A stretch of 64,000 nt of DNA, from positions 62,001-126,000 of the forward strand of contig CANTFL010000945.1 in NCBI GenBank assembly GCA_947650285.1. The letters are read 5' to 3'. Each line of letters starts with the position of its first letter. The stretch's first letter is position 1. The translations under genes were made by a program, and so were the position numbers. This DNA comes from Hyaloperonospora brassicae. Its lineage: Eukaryota; Oomycota; Peronosporomycetes; Peronosporales; Peronosporaceae. Shown here in pieces: positions 46,325-58,288 of this stretch. The notes under the pieces are model-generated. The model saw nothing but the letters and a program-made list of their open reading frames with translations. It was not told the origin of the DNA and did no database searches.

Positions 46325-47438
46325 CTACTGATCCCGACCGTTTTTTGATGGTCCACCTCGCTGTCGCGACTTTGCAACAGCAACGGACCCTCGCCCTCCA
46401 GTTCTTCTTGTTGGTGGGTGAATACTGCGCTCAGCACCGCGAGGTCCTGAGCGGGGGATACTGCATTCATATGCGTAGTGCCCCAGTTTATGACAGCGAT
46501 GGCATCTCACCATTCGCTTGTCACTCATAGGGCGAGGCTTCTCGCCCTCGACTTGACAGAGGTCCATTGGTTCTGGACCTCCGACTGCTAATCGTCTCTG
46601 TGAACGATGCGGGTTCAACGTAGCGTGAGACTGTCGTACGCTATAATCTTCTTGCTCCGCTGCGAAGATTGTCTCTGAGAGCGTCTTTAGCTCTCCGCGG
46701 AACAGGTGGTCCCTGACGAGACCGTCTGAAAGCCCTTGAAGAAAGATTGCGATCAACACAAACTCACTCACAGGGTTCACTAACATGCAGCTTGCAAGAT
46801 GGCGTACATGTTGAGCGTAAGCGTGAACCATACGCTTACCCTGCTTGAGTCGCAGGAGCTCCGAAAGAGTCCTGAACTCTGCTTTGGGCGGCTCGAACGT
46901 CTCACTGAGCAGGGTCTTGAAGATCCTCAACGACCCAAACACATTTGGGTCGTGCAACTTGAGGTTCACTTCCCAAGCTCTGGCTTCTCCTGCCAGGTTA
47001 GACTGAGTGAATGAGACTTGCATTCGCTCATCGTCGACGCGACGAGCATCGATGGCATCGTCCAGCTCGACGAACCATCTCAACAGGGAGTCGTCCTCGA
47101 CTCTGTGATACTTGGAGATCTCTAGTTTTAGAGACTCCCGTCGACGCTCCCGTGTCGAATGCGCGGAATGAGACTGTCTCAGTTCTTTGTTCCGGTGATG
47201 GTCTTGTTGTTGCAACAAGGTCACCTGCGCTCGCGACTCATCAAGTTCGTTGCAAGGACTTGCTTACGAAAGTAATCTGCTGGTCTCTGTCCCTTGTGGA
47301 TAGGATGGTCCAGATAGCTTCTTCGCCAACGGTCGAGCTCATTCGTTCGATCGCACTCCATTCGATGTCGCTCAAATGGGACTAGCTTTCACGGGTTCCG
47401 TGAAAGATGTCGCCATCTACATCTTCCAACATGTTCAT
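46325..47438 (-). pseudogene. gyp-2 gag (copy c), one frameshift from intact
   Basis: ATG at 47,438, with the N-terminal frame to about 47,260, where 2 bases are missing relative to copy b (between LQR and LDESRAQ). After that, 299 codons are open to 46,325. The gag core (RWFVELDDAIDARRVDDERM to VRDHLFRGELKTLSETIFAAE) is complete, followed by a CCHC zinc knuckle C-x2-C-x4-H-x4-C (CHRCHKLGHYAYEC) and a basic tail. Gag forms the particle and binds RNA. Confidence 0.88.
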
Positions 47439-47488
47439 GTCGGGCGATGCGAGTGTGGTCCTTGGACGGACTACAAAGTGCTACCAGG

Positions 47489-47972
47489 TGTAACGGGGCA
47501 CTGTTGACTACGTACTGGTCAACCAGTACGGAGTTTACTATCACTGACTGTAGTGATAGTCAGTGCCCAGCTAGGTGTAGAAATACACAGAGGAAGGTAG
47601 AACGACTAAGGTGAAAGACTCTGGTCGTAGAAAAAGTAAAAACTGCTAATTATATAATTAATTCCTATAACTCTTGTATCTTTGTTTGTCCTGACTTAAT
47701 TATACTAATGTAACTAAATGTATGGTGACGTCTACTCACCACCCAGTGCGCGCGTCTAGCAGCGATTCGTACATTGATATAGTCACAACATCAACCAATG
47801 AGTAGGCCTTTTGGTTTTCCCAACGATTTCACTATACTAAGTGATATTGTCAAAAGAATATTTAATGTAATATTCTATGGTACCTTTTTGTCACAATGGT
47901 ATCCTTCTGTAACGAAAAAAGATAATAATTTTACGGTAAAGATTCTCGTAAATTTTTGGCCAGCCCGTTACA
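47489..47972 (-). repeat. 5' LTR of gyp-2 copy c
   Basis: 484 bp bounded by TGTAACGG and CCCGTTACA, collinear with 23,937-24,421. The hairpin GTACTGG-tcaA-CCAGTAC is kept although its loop differs from copy b. Confidence 0.85.
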
Positions 47973-48712
47973 ATGGAGCTCGGTTCTCGTATTCCACTTT
48001 GGACCTGATTCTATCTACCGACACATTCAAATGACACACATTACTAATGAGGTCGCTCTAAAGCGTGGGCAGGTCTCCAGGTATACCGTATTACTTAATG
48101 TATTTTTTTATTTTTCAAGGTGCCATGAGAAGACCATATCAGCTTTTGGTGTATATTGATTGTTTGATGCTTTCGCGACTACAAAATTTAAATCTATAAT
48201 TATTTGATGATTTTTTTACCTACCCTGATGTAGTTTTGCAGTAAATTATTGCTGACATCTGCTGTATAAATTGTGTTCGTACCCTAGGTCGCATCCTTAA
48301 CGTGCAACATTACCGATTAAGATTTCCACTTCGATTGCAATACGAAACTGCGTTACTTTACCTTCACATTAAGCATGTGATAGTAGTGCTTAACATGCAA
48401 GAAACAACACAATTTAATACAGATTGCTGTGCGTAGAAGCAACGACAACTTTTATATGCATGTATCTTTCTACATGACGAGTTAAAAGGTCGGTTGTCAT
48501 GGTACATAACTAATTTCAAAGTAAAAAATAACAAGATTCATCTACGCGGCTGAAAAGTAAAACGCATTAGTCCAGCTCAAACACTTCGTTTTATTTAAGC
48601 TTTTTATCCACCAGCTGTATCATTCATCGAGCACCATGTCAGCTTTAGTCAAAAAGAGAATAAACATAGAGGTATCGTACGCACCGTAATAAGAATCGCT
48701 TCACCGACGCGA
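47973..48712. other. Spacer between gyp-2 and the cysteine-rich gene (copy 2)
   Basis: Collinear with 24,422-25,152. It has an extra ACAACTTTTAT-like 11-bp stretch near 48,446. No gene seen. Confidence 0.6.
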
Positions 48713-48874
48713 TTATTCCGGGCAATGTTTAGAACAGCACTCGCCATCGCCTGGTTCACAATCTGGCTCTGAGTGAAAAAGAGTACACTCGTCATAGCAC
48801 GAGAACTCTTGAGCGAAAGCCGACAGGGCTGCAATGGTAGCGGTTGCGATTATAAGCCAGGCCTTGCAGTTCAT
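48713..48874 (-). CDS. Small cysteine-rich secreted protein (copy 2)
   Basis: A 53-residue protein from ATG 48,874. The signal peptide is identical to copy 1. All six Cys are kept (C-x3-C-x8-C-x6-CC-x3-C). It differs from copy 1 at four mature residues: Asp-Pro to Glu-Phe just before Cys1, Lys to Glu between Cys1 and Cys2, and Leu to Phe after Cys2. Six base changes cause these and no synonymous change is seen in the CDS. Probably a secreted apoplastic effector; PcF-type membership is inference. Confidence 0.75.
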   Translation of the reverse strand: MNCKAWLIIATATIAALSAFAQEFSCYDECTLFHSEPDCEPGDGECCSKHCPE

Positions 48875-48912
48875 TTTGAGTATAGTGGACCTGGTCGAAG
48901 CGTTCTTGGTTC

Positions 48913-48930
48913 GGTAGATTGTAGAATGAC
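48913..48930 (-). promoter_or_regulatory. Oomycete-type core promoter of SCR copy 2
   Basis: The minus strand reads GTCATTCTACAATCTACC, one base different from copy 1, and lies 39-56 bp upstream of the ATG. Confidence 0.6.
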
Positions 48931-49806
48931 GAACGTGTGGCTGCGAGGAATACAATACGGCGCCGCGCGCGTGGTGGAGGCCAAATGACGCAGCAGGGAT
49001 ATCCATCCAATCAATGGAATGAAGAAGGTAACATGGACGAACTATGTACATTTGTGGGCAGAAAAAAATCAGGATTAGTAGGTTGTGACCAGCTGAAACT
49101 GCAAGCGTCCATTGGGCCATCTCTCATCTATATCCATCGTTCAGATCCAATAGAGTCGCACGCTTTGTTGAGTCAAGCGATAGGATGGGGCCTAAATATT
49201 TGAAATTTTCATTGAAGGCTGAATGCAGCTTCGTGTAAACACAACACTTGCATCAAGAAACAAGTTCAAGGCTCAATGTCTGCAATCAGTTGTTTGTGCG
49301 AGCTTATATTCAGCTACGCCGCGAACGTTGTCGCTACGGCAACGCCAGCCATCGACCGATAAAGAAGCCTGCCACCACCAGCGATCTAAATGGGAAAGCG
49401 TTGGAGCTGTAGAAATCCACGACTTACTCAGGGTAGACTCTACAAGACAGGGAACAAACCGGAAATAAACTAAAATTTTAAACCTACACATGTACCCAGC
49501 TCGCCACTATCAATCCGAATAGGCGACCTTGACATTCTTCTGGAGACGTTTCTTCATCTGCATTCCACAGCCACTCAAGAGCGAATCCGTCGATCGTCCG
49601 AATCAATGACAAACATGTCAGCACGATGAAAGAACCGCACCGTTTGGGAGGGTGTGACATTGTGTCGCCTCTCTTGCGGTCATATCCACTGCGAGGTGGC
49701 GGGTGAGCAAAAACGAAAGACGATAATCAGTTGCACGTCTTTCGTCCATTGGCTGAGCACCAGACCGCTCCTTGCGGCATGCAGCGTTTTTGCCTATGGG
49801 TTGCGC

Positions 49807-51503
49807 GTGAGAAACGGGTTTGACCGTAATCGGCGGATACTAATCGCTGCATGGATGTGGTCTTTTCGAGCCCATGCAATCTTTCTTAGCATCAAGTGCG
49901 GTGTGCAGCGAACAATAACCATATGATGTTTGGACCTAACGCACACTCGCTCCTATGTCAAAGCCGAAACGATTAAGCAGCGTCGGCACTGTGCCAAGTG
50001 CGGCCAGACCCAGTGATAGGTCACATGAAACCGACAAGGACACGGTCACGTCTCTTCTCTAGAATCAACAAGACCCCAGGCAAGTCGCACCCCTTTCTGC
50101 ACGGTAACAGTTGCATGGCAAATATTTCTTTTGCCGAATCAGCGTACGAGGCGGTAGCTCGGATCTTGCCAAGCGTCAGGATGAGGTGCAGGACGCTCGT
50201 CTATGCGCAAAATAAGAGTCCCGACCCTTCGTGCGACAGCTGGCCACGTCGTGGCTACTTCCCACCGCGGCCATCGTCCCAACGTTTGCATGTCACAAGT
50301 GTCAGATGCAGCCGCAAAGTACCTGCTCGTGACATGTCAAGCTCTGCCTGTCGCGCACCGGCAGCTTTGATTCCCTGTGCGTCGATAGCTCGCACGGCCT
50401 CATCGTCGGCCCTCTTGTGGGACTATAGCAGAAGAGAGGACCTTCCGGCCCACGTGCTCATGGTAGGCAACCCCTGGACTCTGGATCACTAAGGCAGCAC
50501 GATGACAATACAGCAGTTTGCATGATCAGGCCCACCACTACTGAAGAGCGACAACAGCAACGTAGCGGAGTCAAGATGTGCTCCTCTCTCCGCTGTCGGT
50601 CCAAGTATAGATCAACAAGCCAACATGAAGTGCCGAGGACTTGTGATGATGCTAAACGCGCCGGGCCCTGGATCTAGCGGCATACTACAAGTTTGGCGGA
50701 GGTGCTTCACCGCCACTAACGGCACCTGGTCGACATCTACGCCTGTGATGCACGCGGCCAGGCTCCGGACCTGTGGAATGCAGCGAAGCCCAATCTCCAA
50801 AAGGATTGCTCCTGACGGGGTGAGCGGATACACCCCCGTCGGAAGCGACGCGAAGGTACAAGGAGCACGTCTGCTGTTGAGCCAACGCATACTGTCTGTG
50901 ACGGCCCTAGATCCATCACGTACGTCACTAAGTCTCGTTTTAGCGCCGGAAAGTAAAAGAGAAAATGGCGCTGCTTACTACGCTTTGGATACCGCAAACA
51001 TTCTACGCTGCGAACGAGGCTTTGGAAACAGCAGACATTCTACAGCAGACGTTTTGCAACCATTAAAGATTGAATACATTTTCCGTGCCTTTCTTTGTAG
51101 TCTCGTCTTGCTGTACCTGTTCGCCTGTCACGACTGACAGCCGGGTCGTTCAAGGTGCTGAAAACCTCGTGCGGCGCATCCTGTCAGTCGTGCGCATTTT
51201 CGTGGCTCCAATAATTGTGCCTGTGATGTTCATCAGTGCTATATCTATAACAAATGTGCGAGTCGTGCGTGCTCAGGAATCGAATACGTTCAACTTCACA
51301 GAAGTCAGATGCGCGATCGGCATCTGACGACCTGACATCAGGGTCTATAGCAGCTCGGGAGTGGAGTGTGCATACTCAAAGACTCACATCGAGACGAACG
51401 AACAAACTGTAGAGCTCGCCTTTTGCCTTCTGATGAAATCGATAAATAAACTATTTCCACGACTTATGTGTTCATCGGCGTATGTCTGCTGCGGCTATAG
51501 TTG
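49807..51503. other. Spacer, no confirmed gene (copy 2)
   Basis: Same content as 28,478-30,174: overlapping frames on both strands without recognisable domains. Confidence 0.4.
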
Positions 51504-51702
51504 CTGTTAAAGATCAACCTCATCACCGCACTTAATTGATACACTAATGTCCTAATAATACCTCGCGCAAGATCTCGGATTAAATGGTTGACACACGTCG
51601 GCCTCCAACAACTGATATGTTATATGATGTCAGCTTAATGGGACTACATCCCTTGTGTAACTTACACTTGTGTAGACCACGCAGTTGTGTAACCCCGTTA
51701 CG
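51504..51702 (-). repeat. Truncated 3' LTR of gyp-1 copy c
   Basis: Identical in extent to 30,175-30,373. It is preceded on the element side by the purine tract GGTGGGGGAGGGC (51,701-51,713). Confidence 0.65.
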
Positions 51703-51769
51703 CCCTCCCCCACCAGTCTGACGTTTCCACAAAACGTCAATCGAATTTTTTCTTCGAAGAGGTCGGTGT

Positions 51770-53110
51770 GTGCTTTTAACCTTGCAATATACTTTAAGCA
51801 CTAAACAACATAGCATCGCCACCCCACGAGTCGTCGCCCCTTTTCTTAACCTCAATCTCGATGAGAAGGTGAACTATGGTAGCGATACCAGTGTTTATAA
51901 TGATGCAGGGACATTGTCCAACCCATTTGTACCTATGGCAAAGCCTCATACGGCAGCCAATCCCTATGCCGAGCGTGGCGAAGGCAACGTGCCTGTCGCG
52001 CAGCATCTAACACCCGTTTTGGGTGATGCCATCATCACAAACCACTTGATGACCAACACCAGCAGTTTATTTATTAAGAAAAGAGCGCTCAGAGCCATGC
52101 GCAGCTTGCTGCGACCCTTGAGAGTCACCGAAAATATGTGTGTACCTTACCCTAATGTGGAATAACGTATACGCCGAATCGGAGTCCGATCATTGGAAAC
52201 GTGGGACATTTGTACTGAGGCCACATCTACTGAATGGGTTGCGAGCCGACACGCACTTCGCGAGAAGCACCTGGAGCCTTTTTTGACAACCCAGGGTCAA
52301 TACAAATTATAATTGACACGCAAGTACAAGGCAAACCGGTTCCACCGATTATGGGTATACCCATCCTCCTCTTCGCAGGCGAATCTCAGGAGAAAGAAGA
52401 AAATGCTTTTTTTCGCCACGTGTATCGAAAACGATGCCTCAGCAGCGTAGTAGCTCTAAGAGCAAGTGTCGATGGGGCAGGCTTTTGTCTAGAACGAAAG
52501 TTTCGGTATGACTACGCCAAGCTTAAGGCCAGAGGCCAGTTGCGGACTTGCACCCAATATGCCCCGGCTGTGACGGCTGATGTGAGTGTTGGTCAAGCGG
52601 TGCCCAACTACCCACCTGCTTCCAGCACTATTGGTGCGAAACGTTCTTGGTCGCAGGATGGTCCTTGCCGCGATGTTCAAAAACATTTACGGCGTATTTT
52701 CAATCCTGCCGAGGGGATGTCTCATACTTCCATGAGTTTCCGACTCCGGGTACCCTCGCCACTTCACCAGATACTGGTAATAGCCACGACGACGACGTCG
52801 ATGAAGGATTTTTCCCACATGAACCTGGTGGTTCCCTTGCTCATCGAGCAGCGTCGGTGGTGGTTGGGGTACCGAAGGAGGAGCATGAGAAGGTGCGCCT
52901 GAAGCTGAGTGGTCTCCAATAGACATTGGGTAAGACACAGAATGAACTCGGCGCGATACAAGTCCGTTTTTAAGCATTGGAGTTGGAGTTAGCCCGTGTG
53001 GATGGTCAGCTATAACTCCTGGTTCGGATGCAGCAGCCGACGGCAAGGCCCTATTTCCAGGCGCAAGCGCCTCCGAGTTCACATGGGACGGGTCCCGATA
53101 CGGCTTAAGC
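51770..53110 (+). pseudogene. Antisense reading frame of gyp-1 (copy c)
   Basis: Pieces 51,770-52,165 and 52,234-52,902 match copy b. Past 52,765 the sequence is diverged but still alignable in the antisense frame: LGKTQNELGAIQVRF against LGKTQSALNVTQDRL, then QQPTARPYFQAQAPPSSHG against QQPMAKPYVAAQAPPSSRG, with three stops. The sense strand here is the Pro/Ser-rich linker before the chromodomain, also readable, so conservation may come from either strand. Confidence 0.45.
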
Positions 53111-54190
53111 AAGCCAACGTAGAACACTGGGCGCGTGCGCAGTTTGCGCGGAAGGTTGAGCGTGTACGCCAGCCCTTCTTAGCGATGACCGTGAACGGCA
53201 CAATGAAGCGCGGACGCAACTTTGTCTTGAAGACAGCAGAGACTACATTTGTAGGTAGGTTTTTAGCATTGAGTAGAACTTGGTCTCCGACCTCATAAAG
53301 TTCAATACATCTTCTGCCTTTATCATCAGCTTGATCTTTTTGTCTATCTTGGCTATAAGCCAGTGCATCACGCACATGTCGTACGTAATACATTCAATCG
53401 CGTTGCAAGAAACTTACTTACATGTTTGTGAACAGTAGCATGATTGATATCAGCAAGCCGATCGGCAACTCCTACCCCACCCATCCCTGAACCACGCAGT
53501 GGAAGCGTTAACGGAACGCGAGGGTGTGTGAGACCGTTCACGTAAAATGGGGTAAAGCCTGTAGAGGCGTGAACAGCGTTATTCAACGCAAACTCAACAA
53601 CAGAAAGCATCGAACTCCAACGATTTGGTGTATTAGCGCAAACACTGCGTAATATATCACCGATAACGTGATTGACTCGCTCGGTTTGACCATCGGTCTG
53701 GGGGTGATCTGACGTCAACATGTCCAAATGTGTGCCGAGCACCTTGAAGATGAAGTTTCAAAACTTTATAGTGAAGCGAGGGTCTCGGTCAGAATTAATT
53801 GCCACAGGATAACTTTGTTGTCGAAACACTCGATCGATAAACAGCATAGCTATACCTTCACCATCAATGGTATCTGGCACAGCCGCCAAGTGATCCATCT
53901 TGCTCAAACGGTCAACAAAGACCACAAACCCGTATTGCCTTGCATATCTTTCGGCAGACCGAACATGAAATCCATGCTGATGGACTCCCAGCACCCAGAG
54001 GGTATAGGAAGACTAGAAAGCGGCGCAGCCGCATGAGCTGAGGGTTTCACCCGTTGACACGTTTCGCACGTACGCACGTATGTGCTTACCCATTTGTAAA
54101 GTTTGGGCTACCAATAATATTGGCCCACAGAGCTGTATGTCTTCTTTAGACCGAGATGACCACTCACCACGTATCATGCGCCTCATAGAG
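52687..54190 (-). pseudogene. gyp-1 integrase-chromodomain (copy c)
   Basis: The N-terminal zinc-binding part is degraded near 54,013-54,225. The core reads DRLSKMDHLAAVPDTIDG, NSDRDPRFTIKF (second catalytic Asp) and SDHPQTDGQTERVN (catalytic Glu), split by a frameshift at about 53,750. The C-terminus MFYVGLLKPYRD leads into a Pro/Ser linker and the chromodomain (VHVGKILHRRRRRG, then YLVKWRGYPESE) ending near 52,690. All catalytic residues are present, unlike copies a and b. Confidence 0.87.
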
Positions 54191-54205
54191 GATGCGGTAC
54201 TATAA

Positions 54206-55770
54206 TTACTCATCATGAGGGACAACGATACGGGTGGTATTCTCCATATCTATGCTATAGCACGACAGGCCTCGATCGATGTAATATCGATGTAGCCGCG
54301 CACGTAAACGTGCCGAAAATGTAATGTCTAAGTCGCTAAACTCCTCGCTCCCCAAATCACGTAGCAAAGCTACACAATGTTCATCTTTGGCATATGCCGA
54401 ACGAATGAGGTCTGTGACCGATGATGACAGAGTCGTAACATGAGCAAGCTCATAGTCAGGCCTACGTGACAACGCATCAGTTAAAGCATTCTGCTTGCCC
54501 GGCTTGTACTTCACCTCGAAGTTGTATTCAGCAAAGAATTGGAGCTAACGGGCCATTCGCTACGAGAGATGTGGCGACTGGGTCGCAGTGCGTAATGACG
54601 CATGATCTGTATAGATCACAAAAGTCTTAGAGCCAAGTAGATGAACTCTGAATTCGACTGAAGCATACTTTATCGCAAGTATCTCTTTGTCATGAACTGG
54701 ATAGTTCTTCTAAGCTGCTTTTAGCTGTCGGGACTCACCCGCAATGACGCGTTCCCGTCCATTATCATCTGTTTGTAAGAGAGCACTGCCGATGGCAAAA
54801 TCAGATGCGTCACAGAAGACACTGAAAGGCCGATCAGGATCGGGCAAAGCCAAGATTGGCACATGAAGAAGACTCTCTGTAACCGCCGTAAAGGCTTCAT
54901 GCTCGGTGTTAGTACATCACCACTCCGTATCCTTTTCAAGGAGATTGGATAATTGCCGAGCCATGTCTGCATAGTTTGCACTATACTTGTGTAAGTAATT
55001 GGCGAGACCAAGCCACTTACGTAGATCCTTTTGGTTCTTATAAACCGACCAATCGACTATGGCTTTTATCTTAGTAGGATTCGCTCTAAGACCACGCTTC
55101 CCAATGAAGCATTCTAAAATGGAATCTCTTCTGCACCAAAGATGCACTTAGAGGCGTTGGCATACAACTTGTTTGTGCGTATGCACTCGAGCACTGCTGG
55201 TAAATGGTCGATGTGATTATCCACATCAGACCGGCCGTTCATAGCACTACTATGGACAAAGATGTCATCAAAGTAGGTCTGTGCATAACCTCGGTGAGGC
55301 CGAAACAGTTGCGTCACAAGACGATTGAACTTAGCTGGCGCGTTTGACAAGCCCTGTGGCATAACTAGCCACTCCCAGAGCATACCGCTCGGGGTAATAA
55401 CCGCTGTTAGCGGAATATCTTTCTCATGCATGAGTAATTGGTAAAAATCATCGACTAAATCAAGTGCACTGTACATCGTACATCCCACCATATTGTTCTG
55501 AAGAACATACTTCCTAAGGATTGGTGTCTGAGCCGGGATCGTGGCAGCATTAAGCTTATTGTAAGCATGAACAATGCGCCACTTCCCATTAGGCTTTCGG
55601 ACACAAAATCTGGGCATGGAATGAGAAGATTTGCTCTCACGAACCATCCCCGCTGCGTGCTTTGCACGAAAGAAGTCGTCTATGACGTCACACTGCTCCT
55701 TTGGTAAAGGCCACTGCCGAGTTAAGCAGTATTTAGTTCGAGGTACTGGGTAAATTTTTATGACGCACAC
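54206..55770 (-). pseudogene. gyp-1 RT-RNase H (copy c)
   Basis: The RT frame 55,770-55,114 covers CVRKPNGKWRIVHAYNKLN, motif A (SALDLVDDFYQLL), motif B (MPQGLSNAPAKFN) and motif C (YFDDIFVHS) with both catalytic Asp. A frameshift at about 55,115 leads to the thumb and connection (LECFIGKRGLRANPTKIKAI). RNase H is scattered over three frames (54,721-55,011 and 54,206-54,514, tail ALTDALSRRPDYE). Confidence 0.9.
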
Positions 55771-57090
55771 CTCTATCTCGACGTAAGAAGGACGGGTGGA
55801 TGTGACACACCACGTCTTGAAATTCCTTTACCAAAGGATACAACGGATCAAGAGGATCCTTAAGGATTGAAGATTCACTACGCGCATTAAGTGTTGCCTT
55901 TTTGTCTCCAAGGACTGACTCGTCCAATAAAGAGGATGAGTTCAGCTCAACATCGGATCGAATGACCATTAAGTCGGATAACTCTCCTACCTTTAAGGCT
56001 TGGCTGAATTCGCCATCAGACATTTCATCTATTTCAAAGAGACTATCTAGAGAAGGAAGAGTCTCAAGAGTAATGTTGCCAGCAACATGGCCGGTCATTC
56101 CATTGACAAGTGTATATAGTGTATCATTACTATTATCACTCCTTAACATCTCGGACGTCTGGCGCTTGACAGTTGCCACCCGACGCCGAGATTGTTTCCT
56201 CAAAGAAATCTTACGCCTCCTAGAGGCCGGGACAGTAGGGTCCCCGACGTTGCTTTTTATCTTAGCACGCTCTATACGAGTGCTCATGTCTTGATTGACA
56301 TCTGGTAAAGTGTTACGTAACTCGAACACTTCACCCAGTGGATTAACACGTATTGCTGTACGACCCAGCATCCGGGTCTAGCCCTGTATGCTCTGGCTTA
56401 TTGCCAACAATGTCATTACCGACATTCAGTGTAGTGCCAACTCGGCCACCCTCACTCGGTGGAAATTCACGTGCCACCCCACTCATATCAGAGGAAGTAC
56501 ATTCTTGATGTCTCGGCCCTTGGCCAATCATGCTAATAGCATGCAGTGACTCATTATCACAACGAGATTCACTCAACGAAGTACAACTCTCTTTAAATAC
56601 GCTAGAGGAGCTCCGCTCAATATTCATGACATAGACATTCGAGTTAATTAAATCCGACATACCAAATTTCCAGCACATTGACATCTTCCGTCAATGGCTC
56701 ACGCCAATAGCGCTTCTGTTGCCTAGCGAAGGTGGGTTCATGACTCTCCAAAACTTCACTAGGAACATTGCGCGTTGCGTCTAAGGTCTTAGACCTCCAA
56801 TCGGTGTATGGTTTATGGCGTTCAAGCCAGGCCATGCCTAGGATGAGATCGTATCTCGAATCCAAGCCAAGGACAAGACAGCGTTCTGTGCTATCAAAGT
56901 CCAAAAACTTTACGCCCAAGTTCAACGAAACTTTAGGCACAGTAACGCGACTACCCGTCGCTAATTGAACAGTGATAGAATCACCTTCGTGCGCTTTACG
57001 CGCCTCAGCGTATTGCTGACTCCCCTCAAGGGAACGACGTCTAGCATAATTTCATGAAGCCTGAGAATCGATTAAGATCGACCAATGCTT
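55733..57090 (-). pseudogene. gyp-1 protease and linker (copy c)
   Basis: The active site reads LIDSQAS near 57,070 (Gly replaced by Gln after DS) and is followed by an in-frame TGA. The protease body (CLVLGLDSRYDLILGMAWL) lies at 56,940-56,644. A 212-codon linker (56,371-55,733) carries a basic cluster (SRRRKISLRKQSRRRV) and an acidic half before RT. Confidence 0.75.
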
Positions 57091-57248
57091 CTCAAAGCCT
57101 TTAAGTATCGGCCTCGGCGACTAATAAGCCAGGCTTGTATCCACGCTCTGTGCTTCCTGGCACGGAGCTCTGTGGGGAAAAGCCCTGTTTTGCTCTACCT
57201 GTAGAGAAGTGACACAACTTAATTCTACCCCAGTAGGGAACCCCGCGC

Positions 57249-58271
57249 CTACTGGGTGTCGACGTTTCCCCGTTCCATACCAGGTTTCTGGTTGCGGTCT
57301 ATAGAGTTACGTTGTTGCTTACGCAAAGGACAAGTGGGGCGTAGATGTTTGGTGCTTCCACACGTATAACAACGTCTCACGTCCTGTCGTTGCTCTGCAC
57401 AATGAAGCTCCGCTTCACCTTCATCTTCAGCATAGCTGAGATTCATCGGTTCTGGCTTACAGTAAGCCGAGGTGCTTGCAGAGGTTGCTCTTGCAAAGCT
57501 TGGGTTGTACCCATTCCAACCAAGTCTCGCTAACTTAAAGTTATGCGCAGCATTTTGAGCGATGCTCACAGCCTCTTCAAAAGTCGAGGGATGGACTCGA
57601 AACACCTCGGTCCTGGCAGCGCCAGTGCGTAGACCTTCCATAAAGACTGTCACGCAGACAGTCTCAGGGAGAGGTTCAGACTGCATGGCAGCCATCAGAG
57701 TTCTCAACTCTTGGACAAAGTCCGTTATCTCGTTCTTACCCTGACGGGTGGACAAGAAGCGTGAGCGCACGCGATAGGCTTGGTTAGGCGGCGAGAGGAC
57801 TCGCAACAGGTCTAGCTTTAGCGAATCCCATGTGGGAAACGCCAAGTCGACCGACGTGCCGCACGTCAGAGCCCATTCTATAGCTCTTCCATCGAGTTTT
57901 AAGATCGCCAGCGATTCTCGCTGATGCTCGACTATGATCAAGCCAAATTTCATGGCCATCTCAATCTCACGGATCCAGAGGATGCGATTTTCACCCTCCT
58001 TTCCGGAGAAATGCTTGACGTCCACCCGAAGGGGACGAGGCTCAGCCTCTTCATCTGGCATCGCCACGTAGCGTGTCGGCATAGCCGACGCTACCTGGTT
58101 TTGAACTTGCCCTAAAAGGGCCATTTTGTACTGCATGAAGGTCTCGACACGTGCATTGAGCACATCGGGACCTTGTGCAGCTAGAAACTCCACATACTCT
58201 GGACTTACGGCCGCGGTCAGCTTATTAAGCGCGACCTTTTGGGCCTTGGAGAGGGGTGTGGATTGCTCCAT
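57249..58271 (-). CDS. gyp-1 Gag, intact
   Basis: 340 residues from ATG 58,271, 18 bp inside the LTR edge; the preceding codons (GTG AGG) are in frame but not a start. The N-terminal helical region (QSTPLSKAQKVALNKLTAAV) is followed by the gag core with IEWALTCGTSVDLAFPTWDS, then FRVHPSTFEEAVSIAQNA, and a CCHC knuckle C-x2-C-x4-H-x4-C (CYTCGSTKHLRPTC) near residues 300-313. It is the only uninterrupted gag here. Gag assembles the particle in the cytoplasm and binds element RNA. It could act in trans for defective copies. Confidence 0.88.
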   Translation of the reverse strand: MEQSTPLSKAQKVALNKLTAAVSPEYVEFLAAQGPDVLNARVETFMQYKMALLGQVQNQVASAMPTRYVAMPDEEAEPRPLRVDVKHFSGKEGENRILWIREIEMAMKFGLIIVEHQRESLAILKLDGRAIEWALTCGTSVDLAFPTWDSLKLDLLRVLSPPNQAYRVRSRFLSTRQGKNEITDFVQELRTLMAAMQSEPLPETVCVTVFMEGLRTGAARTEVFRVHPSTFEEAVSIAQNAAHNFKLARLGWNGYNPSFARATSASTSAYCKPEPMNLSYAEDEGEAELHCAEQRQDVRRCYTCGSTKHLRPTCPLRKQQRNSIDRNQKPGMERGNVDTQ

Positions 58272-58288
58272 CCTCACAGAGGATCAGT

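Larger units (their letters stand above)
40170..47972 (-). mobile_element. gyp-2 element copy c, best preserved
   Basis: About 7.8 kb in minus orientation: 5' LTR (47,489-47,972), gag, protease, RT-RNase H, integrase, chromodomain, then a polypurine tract (AAGGGGGGTGA at 40,601-40,611) directly next to the 3' LTR (about 40,170-40,600). Integrase keeps all catalytic residues; gag, protease and RT each carry one or more lesions. An antisense frame covers 40,731-42,340. The two LTRs differ by roughly a quarter of positions by eye, so this is an old or recombinant element. Confidence 0.88.
43190..49253. repeat. Left block of direct duplication, copy 2
   Basis: Collinear with 19,640-25,694. It contains gyp-2 pol, gag and 5' LTR and the second cysteine-rich gene. 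Confidence 0.9.
49254..52765. repeat. Right block of direct duplication, copy 2
   Basis: Near-identical to 27,925-31,435. Here it is contiguous with the left block, without the array, so this is the uninterrupted arrangement. Confidence 0.95.
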
